Assembly: GCA_020161615.1 (NCBI GenBank)
Contig: JAIUPD010000005.1
Location: forward strand, 62,001 to 126,000
From: Pseudomonadota bacterium
GTDB lineage: Bacteria > Pseudomonadota > Alphaproteobacteria > Rhodobacterales > Rhodobacteraceae
Direction: 5' to 3'
DNA length: 64,000 bases
Part shown: positions 1 to 9,262 of the stretch, piece by piece
Numbering within the stretch: the stretch's first letter is position 1
Layout of the letters: the number at the start of each line of letters is the position of its first letter
Position numbers and translations under genes: made by a program
Notes under the pieces: generated by a model
The model's database searches: none
Seen by the model: only the letters and a program-made list of their open reading frames with translations
Told to the model about the DNA's origin: nothing

Positions 1-425
1 TGATCAACGTCGCGGGCGAGGCTTCGTGGCTGATGAACATGCAGGAGATGGGCACCGCGGTGCAGTTCCGCACGCCGGTCAAGCAGTTCATCCTCAACAA
101 CGAGCGTCTGGGCATGGTCCGCCAATGGCAGCAATTGCTGCATGGCGAGCGCTACTCGCATTCCTGGTCGGAATCGCTGCCCGATTTCGTCAAGCTGGCC
201 GAGGCTTTCGGCTGCAAGGGCATCCGGGCCGAGCATCCCGATGAGCTGGACGATGCGATCATGGCGATGCTGGATTACGATGGCCCGGTGATCTTCGACT
301 GCCTGGTCGAGCGGCACGAGAACTGCTTGCCGATGATCCCCTCGGGCAATGCGCATAACGACATGCTGCTTCCGTCGGACGATGTGCGCGGCGCCATCAA
401 GGGCATCGGCCTGACGCTGGTTTGA
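1..425 (+). CDS. ilvB: acetolactate synthase large subunit, C-terminal part
   Basis: Partial gene: the reading frame is open from the first bases of the window, and the last 140 residues are present. The sequence matches the C-terminal thiamine-diphosphate-binding part of acetohydroxyacid synthase, with INVAGEASWLMNMQE early and the conserved NNERLGMVRQWQ (residues 38-49 of the fragment) that lies near the ThDP/Mg site. The enzyme condenses pyruvate with pyruvate or 2-oxobutyrate, the first common step of valine, leucine and isoleucine synthesis, in the cytoplasm. The regulatory subunit gene ilvN follows 76 bp downstream on the same strand, the usual ilvBN arrangement. The start lies outside the window. 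Confidence 0.95.
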   Translation, partial: INVAGEASWLMNMQEMGTAVQFRTPVKQFILNNERLGMVRQWQQLLHGERYSHSWSESLPDFVKLAEAFGCKGIRAEHPDELDDAIMAMLDYDGPVIFDCLVERHENCLPMIPSGNAHNDMLLPSDDVRGAIKGIGLTLV

Positions 426-501
426 TCCTGACGGAACCGGTGGCCCCAGCGGGCCGCCGGACCCCTGCCCCTGTCCCTCCCGATTACCGAATGGAACCCC
501 C

Positions 502-1071
502 ATGTCCCCGCTTCACATCCAGCAAGGCTCGTCCAAGCATTCGGCCTATGACCTACGCGATCCCCATTCCGAGGTCATCGAATCCCATACTCTCGCGGTC
601 ATCGTCGCCAACGAACCCGGTGTCCTGGCCCGTGTCATCGGCCTGTTTTCCGGCCGCGGCTACAACATCGAAAGCCTGACAGTCGCCGAGACCGACCACA
701 AGGGCCACCGCTCGCGCATCACCATCGTGACCAAGGGCACCCCTGCGGTCATCGAGCAGATCAAGGCGCAGCTGGGCCGCATCGTGCCGGTGCACGAGGT
801 TCATGACCTGACGGTCGAGGGCGCCTCGGTCGAACGGGAGCTCGCGCTTCTGAAGGTCGAGGGCAAGGGCGAGGCCCGCATCGAGGCCCTGCGCCTGGCC
901 GAGATCTTCCGCGCCAATGTCGTCGATTCGACGCTGGGCAGCTTCGTCTTCGAAATCACCGGCGCGCCGGCGAAGATCGACGCTTTCGCCGATCTGATGC
1001 GCCCGCTGGGCCTGTCCGAACTGGCCCGCACCGGGGTCGCCGCCCTGCCCCGCGGCGGGGCCATGGGGTGA
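502..1071 (+). CDS. ilvN: acetolactate synthase small (regulatory) subunit
   Basis: 189 residues. An ACT domain begins around residue 30 (HTLAVIVANEPGVLARVIGLF, then GYNIESLTVAETD), the typical opening of IlvH/IlvN. The C-terminal half (from about residue 100) matches the second domain of the family. The protein binds the IlvB catalytic subunit and in the family gives feedback control by valine. It follows ilvB on the same strand. Its stop overlaps the GTG start of the next gene (GGGTGA), which suggests translational coupling. Length is slightly above the usual 160-180 because of about 25 extra N-terminal residues. Confidence 0.96.
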   Translation: MSPLHIQQGSSKHSAYDLRDPHSEVIESHTLAVIVANEPGVLARVIGLFSGRGYNIESLTVAETDHKGHRSRITIVTKGTPAVIEQIKAQLGRIVPVHEVHDLTVEGASVERELALLKVEGKGEARIEALRLAEIFRANVVDSTLGSFVFEITGAPAKIDAFADLMRPLGLSELARTGVAALPRGGAMG

Positions 1072-1508
1072 TCCGCCGGGCGCTGCCCCTCGTCACAGGG
1101 GCGGCGCTGGCCGCGGGACTGGTGCTCTGCCTCGTGGCCATGCTGCAAAGCTGGCAGCTGCACCGGCTTCGCCCGCCCGGCCACCGGACCGAAGCCGTGG
1201 TCCTGATCGCCGATCTGCGCCGGCCCGACCGCGAGACGCCCTGGCCCCGCGGCGAGGTGCGCCTTTTCATCTCGGACAGCGAGGCAGGGACCTTCACCGC
1301 CAGCCTTGACCATCCGCCCGCCTCACTGACCGAGGTCTGGGCCGGCGGCACAGTCGCGGTTGCGGTCACGCCAGGCGATCCGCCTCAGGTCGCCTTCTGG
1401 CCGGTGATCCCCGAGGCCCGGCGCCGCGTCACGCTGAGCGCCCTTGCCCTGACGCTGGCGCTTGCGGCAGTCTCGGGCCTTGCCGACCGCCTGATGAGAA
1501 GCCGATGA
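1068..1508 (+). CDS. small membrane protein of unknown function between ilvN and mtnN
   Basis: 146 residues, GTG start overlapping the ilvN stop by 4 nt; its own stop overlaps the mtnN ATG by 4 nt (ATGA). The double overlap and the codon pattern support a real gene although I do not recognise a named family. Two hydrophobic segments are visible, about residues 5-27 and 121-142, flanking a hydrophilic region of about 90 residues, so both ends may sit in the membrane with the middle on one side. The overall plan resembles small DUF3592-like membrane proteins, but that is only a resemblance. The function is unknown; position alone links it to the ilvN-mtnN transcript. Confidence 0.7.
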   Translation: MIRRALPLVTGAALAAGLVLCLVAMLQSWQLHRLRPPGHRTEAVVLIADLRRPDRETPWPRGEVRLFISDSEAGTFTASLDHPPASLTEVWAGGTVAVAVTPGDPPQVAFWPVIPEARRRVTLSALALTLALAAVSGLADRLMRSR

Positions 1509-2137
1509 CCCTGACCCGCCTTTCCGGCCATGACGTGCTGTTCGTGATGGCCGCCCGCGCCGAATTCGGCCCGCATCTGCAGGCCCGGATCACCCCCTTG
1601 ATCACCGGCGTCGGGCCCGTTGAAGCCGCGATTGCCACGGCCACGGTCCTCGCCCGGCTCGATGCCGCCGGGACGCGTCCCGATCTGGTGGTGTCGCTGG
1701 GCTCGGCGGGCTCGGCACGGCTCGCCCATTGCGGGCTCTATCAGGCCAGCGCGGTCGCCTGGCGCGACATCGACGCCTCGCCCTTGGGGTTCGAGAAAGG
1801 CACCGTGCCCTTCCTCGACCTGCCAAAGGTGCTGCCCCTGCCGCTTCGCCTTCCGGGGATCGAGGCCGCCACGCTCTCGACCGGCGGCAACATCGTGTCC
1901 GGTCCGGCCTATGCCGCGATTGCCGAGGATATGGTGGATATGGAAACCTACGCCGTGCAGCGCGCCTGCATGCAAGCCAGGTTGCCGCTGATCGCGCTGA
2001 GGGGGATTTCGGACGGACAATCGGACCTGACGGGCCTGCACGACTGGACCGAATACCTGCACATCATCGACGAGAAACTGGCCGGCGCGGTCGACATCCT
2101 GTCCACCGCGCTGGCTGACGGCCTGCTCAGAAGTTGA
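1505..2137 (+). CDS. mtnN: 5'-methylthioadenosine/S-adenosylhomocysteine nucleosidase
   Basis: 210 residues of the purine/uridine phosphorylase fold. Visible landmarks are the early VMAARAEFGPHL (acidic residue in the position of the catalytic Glu12 of E. coli Pfs), VVSLGSAGSA near residue 62, the substrate-binding VDMETYAVQRAC around residue 142, and the catalytic Asp in ALRGISDGQ near residue 166. The enzyme cleaves SAH and MTA to adenine plus thio-sugars, removing the product inhibitors of SAM-dependent methylation. It is a little shorter than the usual 230 residues. The start ATG overlaps the preceding stop. The 3' end overlaps the end of convergent lpdA by 11 bp. Confidence 0.88.
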   Translation: MTLTRLSGHDVLFVMAARAEFGPHLQARITPLITGVGPVEAAIATATVLARLDAAGTRPDLVVSLGSAGSARLAHCGLYQASAVAWRDIDASPLGFEKGTVPFLDLPKVLPLPLRLPGIEAATLSTGGNIVSGPAYAAIAEDMVDMETYAVQRACMQARLPLIALRGISDGQSDLTGLHDWTEYLHIIDEKLAGAVDILSTALADGLLRS

Positions 2138-3521
2138 TGACGCGGCCGTAGGCGTCCAGCACGCTTTCGTGCATCATCTCGCTCAGCGTCGGATGCGGGA
2201 AGACGGCGTGCATCAGGTCTTCCTCGGTCGTCTCCAGCGTCTTGCCGACGACATAGCCCTGGATCATCTCGGTCACTTCCGCGCCGATCATGTGGGCACC
2301 CAGCAGCTCGCCGGTCTTGGCGTCGAAGACGGTCTTGACCAGCCCCTCGGGCTCGCCCAAAGCAATCGCCTTGCCGTTGCCGATGAAGGGGAAGCGGCCG
2401 ACCTTCACCTCATAGCCCTGTTCCTTGGCCTTCGCCTCGGTCAGGCCGACGCTCGCCACTTGCGGGTGGCAATAGGTGCAGCCGGGGATCGAGGTCGCCT
2501 TGACCGGATGGGCATGCAGCCCCGCGATCAGCTCGGCTACCATCACGCCCTCATGGCTGGCCTTGTGCGCCAGCCACGGCCCGCCGGCGATATCGCCGAT
2601 GGCCCAGAGGCCCGGCACCCCGGTGCGGCAATGTTCATCCGTCACCACATGGGTGCGGTCGATCTTGACGCCCAGCTCCTCGAGCCCGAGGTTTTCGACA
2701 TTGCCGACGATCCCCACGGCGGAAATCACCGTGTCGAACTCAGCCGTCTCGGTCTTGCCGCCGGCCTCGAAATGGGCGACGACCTTGCCGTTGCCGCGCT
2801 CCAGCTTGGTGACCGTGGTCTTTTCTTTGATGACCATGCCCTGTTTGACGAAGGATTTCTTCGCCAGGGCCGAGATTTCGGCATCTTCCACCGGCAGCAC
2901 GCGGTCCATCACCTCGACCACCGTGGTCTTGGCGCCCAGCGTGTTGAAGAAGCTGGCGAATTCAATACCGATGGCTCCCGAGCCGATGACCAGCAGGTTC
3001 TTCGGCATGCGCTTGGCGACCAGCGCGTGGCGATAGGTCCAGACCAGATCGCCATCCGCCTCCAGCCCCGGCAATTCCCGCGCGCGGGCGCCGGTGGCCA
3101 GGATGATGTCCTTGGCCTTCAGGCTTTCCGATCCCTTCTCGGTCTTGACCGAGACGGAGCCGCCCTTGCCCAGCGTCGCCGTGCCCATCACCACCGTGAT
3201 CTTGTTCTTCTTCATCAGATGGCCGATGCCACCCGACAGCTGCTTGGCCACGCCCCGCGAGCGTTTGACCACGGCGTCCAGATCGAACCCGACCGAGCCC
3301 GCACTCAGGCCGAATTCCTTGGCGCGGCGCATCAGGTGAAAGACCTCGGCCGAGCGCAGCAGCGCTTTTGTCGGAATGCAGCCCCAGTTCAGGCAGATGC
3401 CGCCCAGGTTCTCGCGCTCGACGATGCAGACCTTCTTGCCCAGCTGCGCGGCACGGATCGCCGCGACATAGCCGCCCGGCCCTGATCCGATCACGACGAC
3501 ATCAAAGCTCTGCTCGGCCAT
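2127..3521 (-). CDS. lpdA: dihydrolipoyl dehydrogenase (E3)
   Basis: 464 residues. It has the FAD-binding GSGPGGYVAAIRAAQLG at the N-terminus, the redox disulfide motif GGICLNWGCIPTKAL (near residue 40), a second NAD-binding GSGAIGIEFASFF (near 180), and the catalytic HPTLSEMMHE near the C-terminus. It reoxidises dihydrolipoamide in 2-oxoacid dehydrogenase complexes and the glycine cleavage system, making NADH. The start at 3521 is preferred over the upstream ATG at 3536 because GGGAGG lies 5 nt before it. No E1/E2 genes are adjacent. A near-perfect 18-bp palindrome lies 22 bp upstream. Confidence 0.97.
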   Translation of the reverse strand: MAEQSFDVVVIGSGPGGYVAAIRAAQLGKKVCIVERENLGGICLNWGCIPTKALLRSAEVFHLMRRAKEFGLSAGSVGFDLDAVVKRSRGVAKQLSGGIGHLMKKNKITVVMGTATLGKGGSVSVKTEKGSESLKAKDIILATGARARELPGLEADGDLVWTYRHALVAKRMPKNLLVIGSGAIGIEFASFFNTLGAKTTVVEVMDRVLPVEDAEISALAKKSFVKQGMVIKEKTTVTKLERGNGKVVAHFEAGGKTETAEFDTVISAVGIVGNVENLGLEELGVKIDRTHVVTDEHCRTGVPGLWAIGDIAGGPWLAHKASHEGVMVAELIAGLHAHPVKATSIPGCTYCHPQVASVGLTEAKAKEQGYEVKVGRFPFIGNGKAIALGEPEGLVKTVFDAKTGELLGAHMIGAEVTEMIQGYVVGKTLETTEEDLMHAVFPHPTLSEMMHESVLDAYGRVINF

Positions 3522-3542
3522 GGATCCCTCCCGCATGGAATA

Positions 3543-3560
3543 TAGTTCAGCACTAAACTA
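3543..3560. promoter_or_regulatory. 18-bp palindrome upstream of lpdA, possible operator
   Basis: The sequence TAGTTCAGCACTAAACTA is an inverted repeat with 7 of 8 matching arm positions around a 2-bp centre. It lies 22 bp upstream of the lpdA start, inside the only AT-rich patch of the region, where a promoter would be expected. Length and symmetry fit a dimeric winged-helix repressor such as MarR. No regulator gene is adjacent, so which protein binds is unknown. Confidence 0.45.
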
Positions 3561-3643
3561 CTTTTGTTTCCGGTGCAACCGCGACGTGGTGCCAGGCGCG
3601 CCCCGGCGGGCAGCCCTGCATCGGGCGCATGGCCCGCCGCCGT

Positions 3644-4222
3644 TCAGCCCTGCAATTCCCGCACCACGGCCATATAGCCGCCCGCCTCCAGAAACGCCTT
3701 CTCCTCGGGCGTCGTCTCTCGGCCCAAAGCCTCGTTACGGAAGGGGAAACGGCGGAAGCGGCGGATGATCTCGCGATGGGCGCGGGCATGCAGCAGGGTC
3801 TCGGCCCCCGTCTCGGGCATCCGGGCCTTGATCAGCGCCACGGCACGGTCCTGATCAAAGGGGCTCTCGGAATGCTCCAGCGGCAGGTAGAAGAACTGGC
3901 GCATCGGCTCTTCGATCCTCAGATCGGATTGATTCTGCCAGGCGTGATGCGCCGCCCGCCGCGCCAGCGGGTCCGAGGCGAAGGCCTTGGCCTGCCCGCG
4001 AAACATGTTGCGGGGGAATTGGTCGGTCAGCAGCAGGAAGGCCAAGATCCCCTCGGGACAATGCATCCAGTCGCGATGGCCGCCCGCGATGACCGTGTTC
4101 CAGTCGCCCTCGAACCGCTCGCGGATCTCGGAATCCAGCGCCTCGCCGCCAGCATACCAACCGGCGGGGCCAAGGTCACGCCAATAGCTGAGCACAGCGT
4201 CGGCGCGGGGGCTGATGGTCAT
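3644..4222 (-). CDS. DUF924 family protein
   Basis: 192 residues matching the DUF924 family: it starts with VLSYWRDLGPAGWYAG and carries the conserved LTDQFPRNMFRG (near residue 65) and RQFFYLPLEHSE (near residue 109). The family is predicted to be all-helical with TPR-like packing. No biochemical role is firmly established to my knowledge. It is widespread in Alphaproteobacteria as a single gene of about 180-200 residues, so this copy is full length. It lies upstream of lpdA on the same strand, separated by about 120 bp that contain the lpdA promoter region, so co-transcription is doubtful. Confidence 0.85.
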   Translation of the reverse strand: MTISPRADAVLSYWRDLGPAGWYAGGEALDSEIRERFEGDWNTVIAGGHRDWMHCPEGILAFLLLTDQFPRNMFRGQAKAFASDPLARRAAHHAWQNQSDLRIEEPMRQFFYLPLEHSESPFDQDRAVALIKARMPETGAETLLHARAHREIIRRFRRFPFRNEALGRETTPEEKAFLEAGGYMAVVRELQG

Positions 4223-4282
4223 GGGAACCTCCGTTTCGCCCCAGCCTGCGACGGCGGCGCCAAGGGGTCAACCCCATGCCCT

Positions 4283-5515
4283 TCACGTCTCGGATTCTGC
4301 GCGTTCCATCGCCGCCTCGACCGTCACCACCGAGGCCGTGGGCGAGAGCGCGGTATAGCTGCCCTGCGCCTCAGGCGTGCGGCGGCGGCGCGTCATCCGG
4401 TACATCGCATAGGCGGTCAGCAGCGCAAAGATCACCGCCATGAACAGGAAGAAGCCCGAGGGTCCGATCACCCCCATCATCCAGCCGGTGATGATCGGGC
4501 CCGAGATGGCACCGAGCCCGTTGATGAAGATCAGCCCGGCCGAGGCCGCGGCCATGTCCGATTTCTCCAGGTAATCGTTCACATAGGCCAGGAGCAGCGA
4601 ATAAAGCGGGTTCGAGATGCCGCCCATCAGCGCCCCCACGCCGATCAGCAGCGGGAAGGGCAGATCGAAGATCACCGGCAGCATCAGCACCGCCGCCCCC
4701 ACCGCCGCCAGACCCAGGATCAGGAGCCGGCGGTCCATCCGGTCGCTGAGCCAGCCGATGGGGAATTGCAGGAACAGGCCGCCGACATAGATCGAAGCCA
4801 CGAAGATCGACAGGTCGCGGATGCTGAGCCCCGCCTGTGTCCCCCAGACCGCCGCCATGCCGAATTGCGCCGAGAAGACGCCACCCAGCAGGAACATGCC
4901 CACACAGCCCAGCGGCGAGGCCTGATAGAGCCGGCGGAAGCTGAGCGGCCGGGTCGATTCGAAAGCCGGCGCGGGCGAGACTGACAGCAGGATCGGCGTG
5001 AAGGCCAGCGACACCAGCACCGAGGGGATCACGAACAGGATGAAGCCCGAGGGATCGGCGAAATTCAGCAGGATCTGCGCGGCGATGATGCCGATCATCT
5101 GCACGATCAGATAGAGCGACAGCGCCTGTCCCCGCGTCTCGTTGGTCGAGGCGTTGTTGAGCCAGCTTTCCGCGGTGATATAGACACCCGAGAAGCTGAA
5201 ACCGATCAGCACCCGCATCGCCGCCCAGGCCATCCAGTTCGGCCAGGCGGCATAGAGGATCAGCACGGCCGAGATCATGGTCCCCAGGGCGGCGAAGACG
5301 CGGACATGGCCCACGCGGCGGATCATCTCGGGCGCGAGGCGGCTACCGAACAGGAAGCCGATGAAATAGCACGACATCACGATGGACATCTGCGTGGTCG
5401 AGAAATTCTCGATGGCGCCGCGGATGCCCAGCAACGTGCCCTGCATCCCGTTGCCCAGCATCAGAAGCATCAGGCCGAACAGAAGCGCCCAGGTCGAGGC
5501 AAGAACTTTCAGCAT
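4283..5515 (-). CDS. MFS transporter (YcaD/UMF2-like)
   Basis: 410 residues with about 12 hydrophobic segments, ending in a charged cytoplasmic tail (TRRRRTPEAQG onward). The MFS loop signature is seen between TM2 and TM3 (GSRLAPEMIRRVGHVR) and again in the second half (GWLSDRMDRRLL). It resembles the YcaD-type transporters whose substrates are mostly unknown. I chose the start at MLKVLASTWALLFG (5515) because the upstream 30 residues of the open frame are Arg/Pro-rich and look non-coding. The 160 bp upstream separate it from the rhodanese gene. The substrate cannot be told from sequence. Confidence 0.85.
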   Translation of the reverse strand: MLKVLASTWALLFGLMLLMLGNGMQGTLLGIRGAIENFSTTQMSIVMSCYFIGFLFGSRLAPEMIRRVGHVRVFAALGTMISAVLILYAAWPNWMAWAAMRVLIGFSFSGVYITAESWLNNASTNETRGQALSLYLIVQMIGIIAAQILLNFADPSGFILFVIPSVLVSLAFTPILLSVSPAPAFESTRPLSFRRLYQASPLGCVGMFLLGGVFSAQFGMAAVWGTQAGLSIRDLSIFVASIYVGGLFLQFPIGWLSDRMDRRLLILGLAAVGAAVLMLPVIFDLPFPLLIGVGALMGGISNPLYSLLLAYVNDYLEKSDMAAASAGLIFINGLGAISGPIITGWMMGVIGPSGFFLFMAVIFALLTAYAMYRMTRRRRTPEAQGSYTALSPTASVVTVEAAMERAESET

Positions 5516-5677
5516 GGGGTCTCCGGGCAGGCGGCGCAGGGGGCAGGCATGACGAGGCGGGCCTGAGTGACCCACCCGCCTAGACCTAGCACAGATCGGG
5601 CGCAAGACCGGAGCGAAAGCGGCATTTGGCCGCCGGGTTCGTCACTTTCCCGCCGGGCGGCCGGAAAGCCCCTGCCC

Positions 5678-6055
5678 TCAGCGCTGGACCGCGCCGCCGC
5701 CCTGTGCCCAGGCGCCCAGCGTGCCCAGGTTATGCACCTCGGCGAAGCCGTAAGAGCGCAGGATGCCCGCCGCCCGTCCCGACCGCGCGCCCGAGGCGCA
5801 ATAGAGGTAAAGCGGCAGACCGGCCTTCTTCGCCTCGGCCAGGCGCTTGTCGAAATGGCCGGAATTCGGATCGGCGGTCAGGTGCAGCCGGCTCAGCGGC
5901 AGGTTCAGCGCCCCCTTGGCCTTGCCCGAGGCACGGACCTCGGCCTCCTCGCGCACGTCGATCACCAGCGCGCGTTTCTCGGCCACGGCCTGCACGGCCT
6001 GGGCGGCGTTGACGGCAGGACCGCTGCCCATCAGGGAATTGAACAGGTTGAACAT
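5678..6055 (-). CDS. single-domain rhodanese-like sulfurtransferase
   Basis: 125 residues, one rhodanese domain. VIDVREEAEVRASGKAKGAL (residues 31-50) is the CH2A region, and the active-site loop CASGARSG begins at Cys86, the residue that would carry a persulfide. The N-terminus has a short hydrophobic stretch (MFNLFNSLMG) that does not look like a full signal peptide. The start at 6055 has a GGAG ribosome site 7 nt before it. The protein probably transfers sulfane sulfur in the cytoplasm; the partner is unknown. It is divergent from uvrA across 219 bp. Confidence 0.9.
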   Translation of the reverse strand: MFNLFNSLMGSGPAVNAAQAVQAVAEKRALVIDVREEAEVRASGKAKGALNLPLSRLHLTADPNSGHFDKRLAEAKKAGLPLYLYCASGARSGRAAGILRSYGFAEVHNLGTLGAWAQGGGAVQR

Positions 6056-6274
6056 TCTGGGTCTCCGGGGAGTGAGAGGGAGTGTCGGGATCGCTTGCCG
6101 CTCAGATAGCATGACAGGATTACATATTCAAGATAGGGAATGTTTTATTTGCGGCGTTGCAGCATCGTGATGCGGCCGCCGCGTAAGTTTCCTTTTTGTT
6201 CACGAATTCGCATTGGAGACTCGCCGCAAACGCACTATGTTCCCCGCGCAGAGGGTTTGCGCCGGGTATGGGAC

Positions 6275-9139
6275 ATGGCTGAACAGAAGTTCATCGAGAT
6301 CAGAGGCGCGCGCGAGCACAACCTCAAGGGCGTGGATGTCGATATTCCGCGCGATCAGCTTGTGGTGATGACTGGGCTTTCCGGTTCGGGCAAGTCGTCG
6401 CTCGCCTTCGACACGATCTATGCCGAGGGGCAGCGCCGCTATGTCGAATCGCTGTCGGCCTATGCGCGTCAATTCCTCGACATGATGCAAAAGCCCGATG
6501 TGGACCATATCGCGGGGCTTTCCCCGGCGATTTCCATCGAGCAGAAGACCACCTCGAAGAACCCGCGCTCGACCGTCGGCACGGTGACCGAGATCCACGA
6601 TTACCTGCGCCTGCTGTTTGCCCGCGCCGGCACCCCCTATTCGCCCGCCACCGGCCTGCCCATCGAGGCGCAGCAGGTGCAGGACATGGTGGACCGCGTC
6701 TTGCAGATGGAGGAAGGCACCCGCGCCTATCTGCTGGCCCCCATCGTCCGCGACCGCAAGGGCGAGTACAAGAAAGAGATGCTGGAACTGCGCAAGCAGG
6801 GTTTCCAGCGGGTCAAGGTCGACGGCGTGTTCCACGAGCTGGAGACGCCGCCGGAGCTGGACAAGAAATTCCGCCATGACATCGACGTGGTGGTCGACCG
6901 GATCGTGGTCCGCCCGGGGATGGAGACGCGGCTGGCGGATTCCTTCCGCACCGCGCTGGATCTGGCGAGCGGCATTGCTGTCCTCGAAATGGCCTCGGCC
7001 CCCGAGGGCGAGACGCCCGAACGCATCACGTTCAGCGAAAATTTCGCCTGTCCGGTCAGCGGCTTCACCATCCCCGAGATCGAGCCGCGGCTCTTCTCCT
7101 TCAACGCGCCCTATGGCGCCTGCCCGGTCTGCGACGGGCTCGGCGTCGAGCTTTTCTTCGACGAAAGACTGGTCGTGCCCGACGCCATGCTGCGGCTGGA
7201 AGACGGCGCCATCGCCCCCTGGCGCAAGGGCAAGACGCCCTATTTCCTGCAAACCATCGAGGCGTTGTCGAAGCATTACAAATTCGACGCGAAGAAGCCT
7301 TGGCGCGATCTGCCGGACAAGGTGAAGGACATCCTGCTGCACGGCTCGCAAGGCGAGGAAATCCCCTTCCGCTATGACGATTCCGGCCGCGTCTATCAGG
7401 TGACGCGCGTGTTCGAGGGGGTGATCCCCAATATGGAGCGCCGCTGGAAGGAAACCGATTCTGCCTGGGTGCGCGAGGAATTCGAGCGCTATCAGAACAA
7501 CCGCCCCTGTTCGACCTGCGGCGGCGCGCGGCTGAAGCCCGAGGCGCTGGCGGTCAAGATCGGCGGCCTCCACATTTCGCAAGTTTCCGAAATGTCGATC
7601 AAGGAGGCGCTGGCCTGGATCGAGGATGCGCCCAACCATCTGACCAAGCAGAAGAACCAGATCGCCACCGCGATCCTGAAAGAGATCCGCGAGCGGCTGG
7701 GCTTCCTGGTCAACGTGGGCCTCGATTACCTGACGCTTTCCCGCGCAGCCGGGACGCTTTCGGGCGGGGAAAGCCAGCGGATCCGGCTGGCCAGCCAGAT
7801 CGGCTCGGGGCTCACGGGCGTGCTCTATGTGCTGGACGAACCCTCGATCGGGCTGCACCAGCGTGACAACGACCGGCTGTTGACCACGCTCAGGAACCTG
7901 CGCGACCAGGGCAATACCGTGCTGGTGGTCGAGCATGACGAGGACGCGATCCGCACCGCGGATTATGTGCTGGATATCGGCCCCGGCGCCGGCGTCCATG
8001 GCGGACGGATCGTGAGCCAGGGCACGCCCGAGGAAATCGCCAGCGATCCGGCCAGCCTGACCGGGCAATACCTGTCCGGCCAGCGGCGGATCGAGGTTCC
8101 GGCCCATCGGCGTGAGGGCAATGGCAAGGCGATCCGGGTGGTCAAGGCCACGGGCAACAACCTGCAGGATGTGACGGTCGATTTCCCGCTGGGCAAATTC
8201 GTCTGCGTGACCGGCGTTTCCGGCGGCGGCAAGTCGACGCTGACCATCGAGACGCTGTTCAAGACCGCCTCCATGCGGCTGAACGGCGCCCGCCAGACGC
8301 CCGCCCCCTGCGAGACGGTGCAGGGGCTGCAACACCTCGACAAGGTGATCGACATCGACCAGCGGCCCATCGGCCGGACGCCCCGATCCAACCCGGCAAC
8401 CTACACCGGCGCCTTCGGCCCGATCCGTGACTGGTTCGCGGGCCTGCCGGAAGCAAAAGCGCGCGGCTACAAACCCGGGCGATTCAGCTTCAACGTCAAG
8501 GGCGGGCGCTGCGAGGCCTGTCAGGGCGACGGCGTCCTGAAAATCGAGATGAACTTCCTGCCGGACGTCTATGTCACCTGCGAGACCTGCAAGGGCAAGC
8601 GGTACAACCGCGAGACGCTGGAAGTATTGTTCAAGGGTAAATCAATTTCCGACGTGCTCGACATGACGGTCGAGGAAGCGCAGGATTTCTTCACCGCCGT
8701 GCCGTCGATCCGCGAGAAGATGGACGCGCTGATGCAGGTGGGGCTGGGCTATATCAAGGTCGGCCAGCAGGCGACGACGCTGTCCGGCGGCGAGGCGCAG
8801 CGGGTGAAGCTGTCGAAGGAGCTGAGCCGCCGCTCCACCGGCAAGACGCTCTATATCCTCGACGAGCCGACCACCGGGCTGCATTTCGAGGACGTGCGCA
8901 AGCTGCTGGAAGTGCTGCATGAACTCGTGGAGCAGGGCAACACGGTGGTGGTCATCGAGCACAATCTCGACGTGGTGAAGACCGCCGACTGGATCATCGA
9001 CATCGGCCCCGAGGGGGGCGACGGCGGCGGCCGCGTCGTGGCTGAAGGCACGCCCGAGGAGGTCGCCAAGGTCGAGGGCAGCCATACCGGCCATTACCTC
9101 GCGCCCTTGCTGAAACAGCGGCGGCGGGCGGCGGAATAG
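6275..9139 (+). CDS. uvrA: excinuclease ABC subunit A
   Basis: 954 residues, the standard length. Two ABC ATPase modules are present: Walker [10 protein letters not shown] near residue 33 with signature [16 protein letters not shown] near 500, and Walker [10 protein letters not shown] near residue 650 with signature [15 protein letters not shown] near 840. The C-terminal zinc module is CEACQGDG ... [12 protein letters not shown]. UvrA dimers find DNA damage and load UvrB in nucleotide excision repair. I chose the start [16 protein letters not shown], which matches the family N-terminus; the 45 upstream codons of the frame do not. No canonical alphaproteobacterial SOS box (GTTC-N7-GTTC) was found upstream. 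Confidence 0.98.
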   Translation: MAEQKFIEIRGAREHNLKGVDVDIPRDQLVVMTGLSGSGKSSLAFDTIYAEGQRRYVESLSAYARQFLDMMQKPDVDHIAGLSPAISIEQKTTSKNPRSTVGTVTEIHDYLRLLFARAGTPYSPATGLPIEAQQVQDMVDRVLQMEEGTRAYLLAPIVRDRKGEYKKEMLELRKQGFQRVKVDGVFHELETPPELDKKFRHDIDVVVDRIVVRPGMETRLADSFRTALDLASGIAVLEMASAPEGETPERITFSENFACPVSGFTIPEIEPRLFSFNAPYGACPVCDGLGVELFFDERLVVPDAMLRLEDGAIAPWRKGKTPYFLQTIEALSKHYKFDAKKPWRDLPDKVKDILLHGSQGEEIPFRYDDSGRVYQVTRVFEGVIPNMERRWKETDSAWVREEFERYQNNRPCSTCGGARLKPEALAVKIGGLHISQVSEMSIKEALAWIEDAPNHLTKQKNQIATAILKEIRERLGFLVNVGLDYLTLSRAAGTLSGGESQRIRLASQIGSGLTGVLYVLDEPSIGLHQRDNDRLLTTLRNLRDQGNTVLVVEHDEDAIRTADYVLDIGPGAGVHGGRIVSQGTPEEIASDPASLTGQYLSGQRRIEVPAHRREGNGKAIRVVKATGNNLQDVTVDFPLGKFVCVTGVSGGGKSTLTIETLFKTASMRLNGARQTPAPCETVQGLQHLDKVIDIDQRPIGRTPRSNPATYTGAFGPIRDWFAGLPEAKARGYKPGRFSFNVKGGRCEACQGDGVLKIEMNFLPDVYVTCETCKGKRYNRETLEVLFKGKSISDVLDMTVEEAQDFFTAVPSIREKMDALMQVGLGYIKVGQQATTLSGGEAQRVKLSKELSRRSTGKTLYILDEPTTGLHFEDVRKLLEVLHELVEQGNTVVVIEHNLDVVKTADWIIDIGPEGGDGGGRVVAEGTPEEVAKVEGSHTGHYLAPLLKQRRRAAE

Positions 9140-9262
9140 GCGGTTCCAAGGGGCGGCATATAGGAGCGGCCCTCGGGGGCATCGAGCCCCTCGGGCCGCT
9201 CAGGGGGCGCTGCCCCCTGCGGCCTGCGGCCTACCCCCGGGATATTTGCAGAACGAAGATCT
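9140..9262 (+). repeat. intergenic hairpin element, copy 1 (with core)
   Basis: This fills the gap between the convergent ends of uvrA and the oxidoreductase gene. It holds a long hairpin, GAGCGGCCC ... GGGCCGCTC around a GCATCGA loop, then GGGGGC-GCT-GCCCCC, and ends with a diverged copy of the family core (CCGGGATATTTGCAG, then AACGAAGATC) at about 9236-9262. The loop piece GGGGGCATCGAGCCCC is shared with copy 4 at 33.8 kb. Confidence 0.6.

Noticed and set aside
6056-6274. Possible SOS box upstream of uvrA: GTTCACGAATTC at 6198 and GTTCCCCGCGC at 6239, plus the small dyad GCATCGTGATGC at 6162
   Set aside because: Alphaproteobacterial LexA sites need GTTC-N7-GTTC. Neither GTTC is followed by a second half-site at the right distance, and the 12-bp dyad has no known binder.
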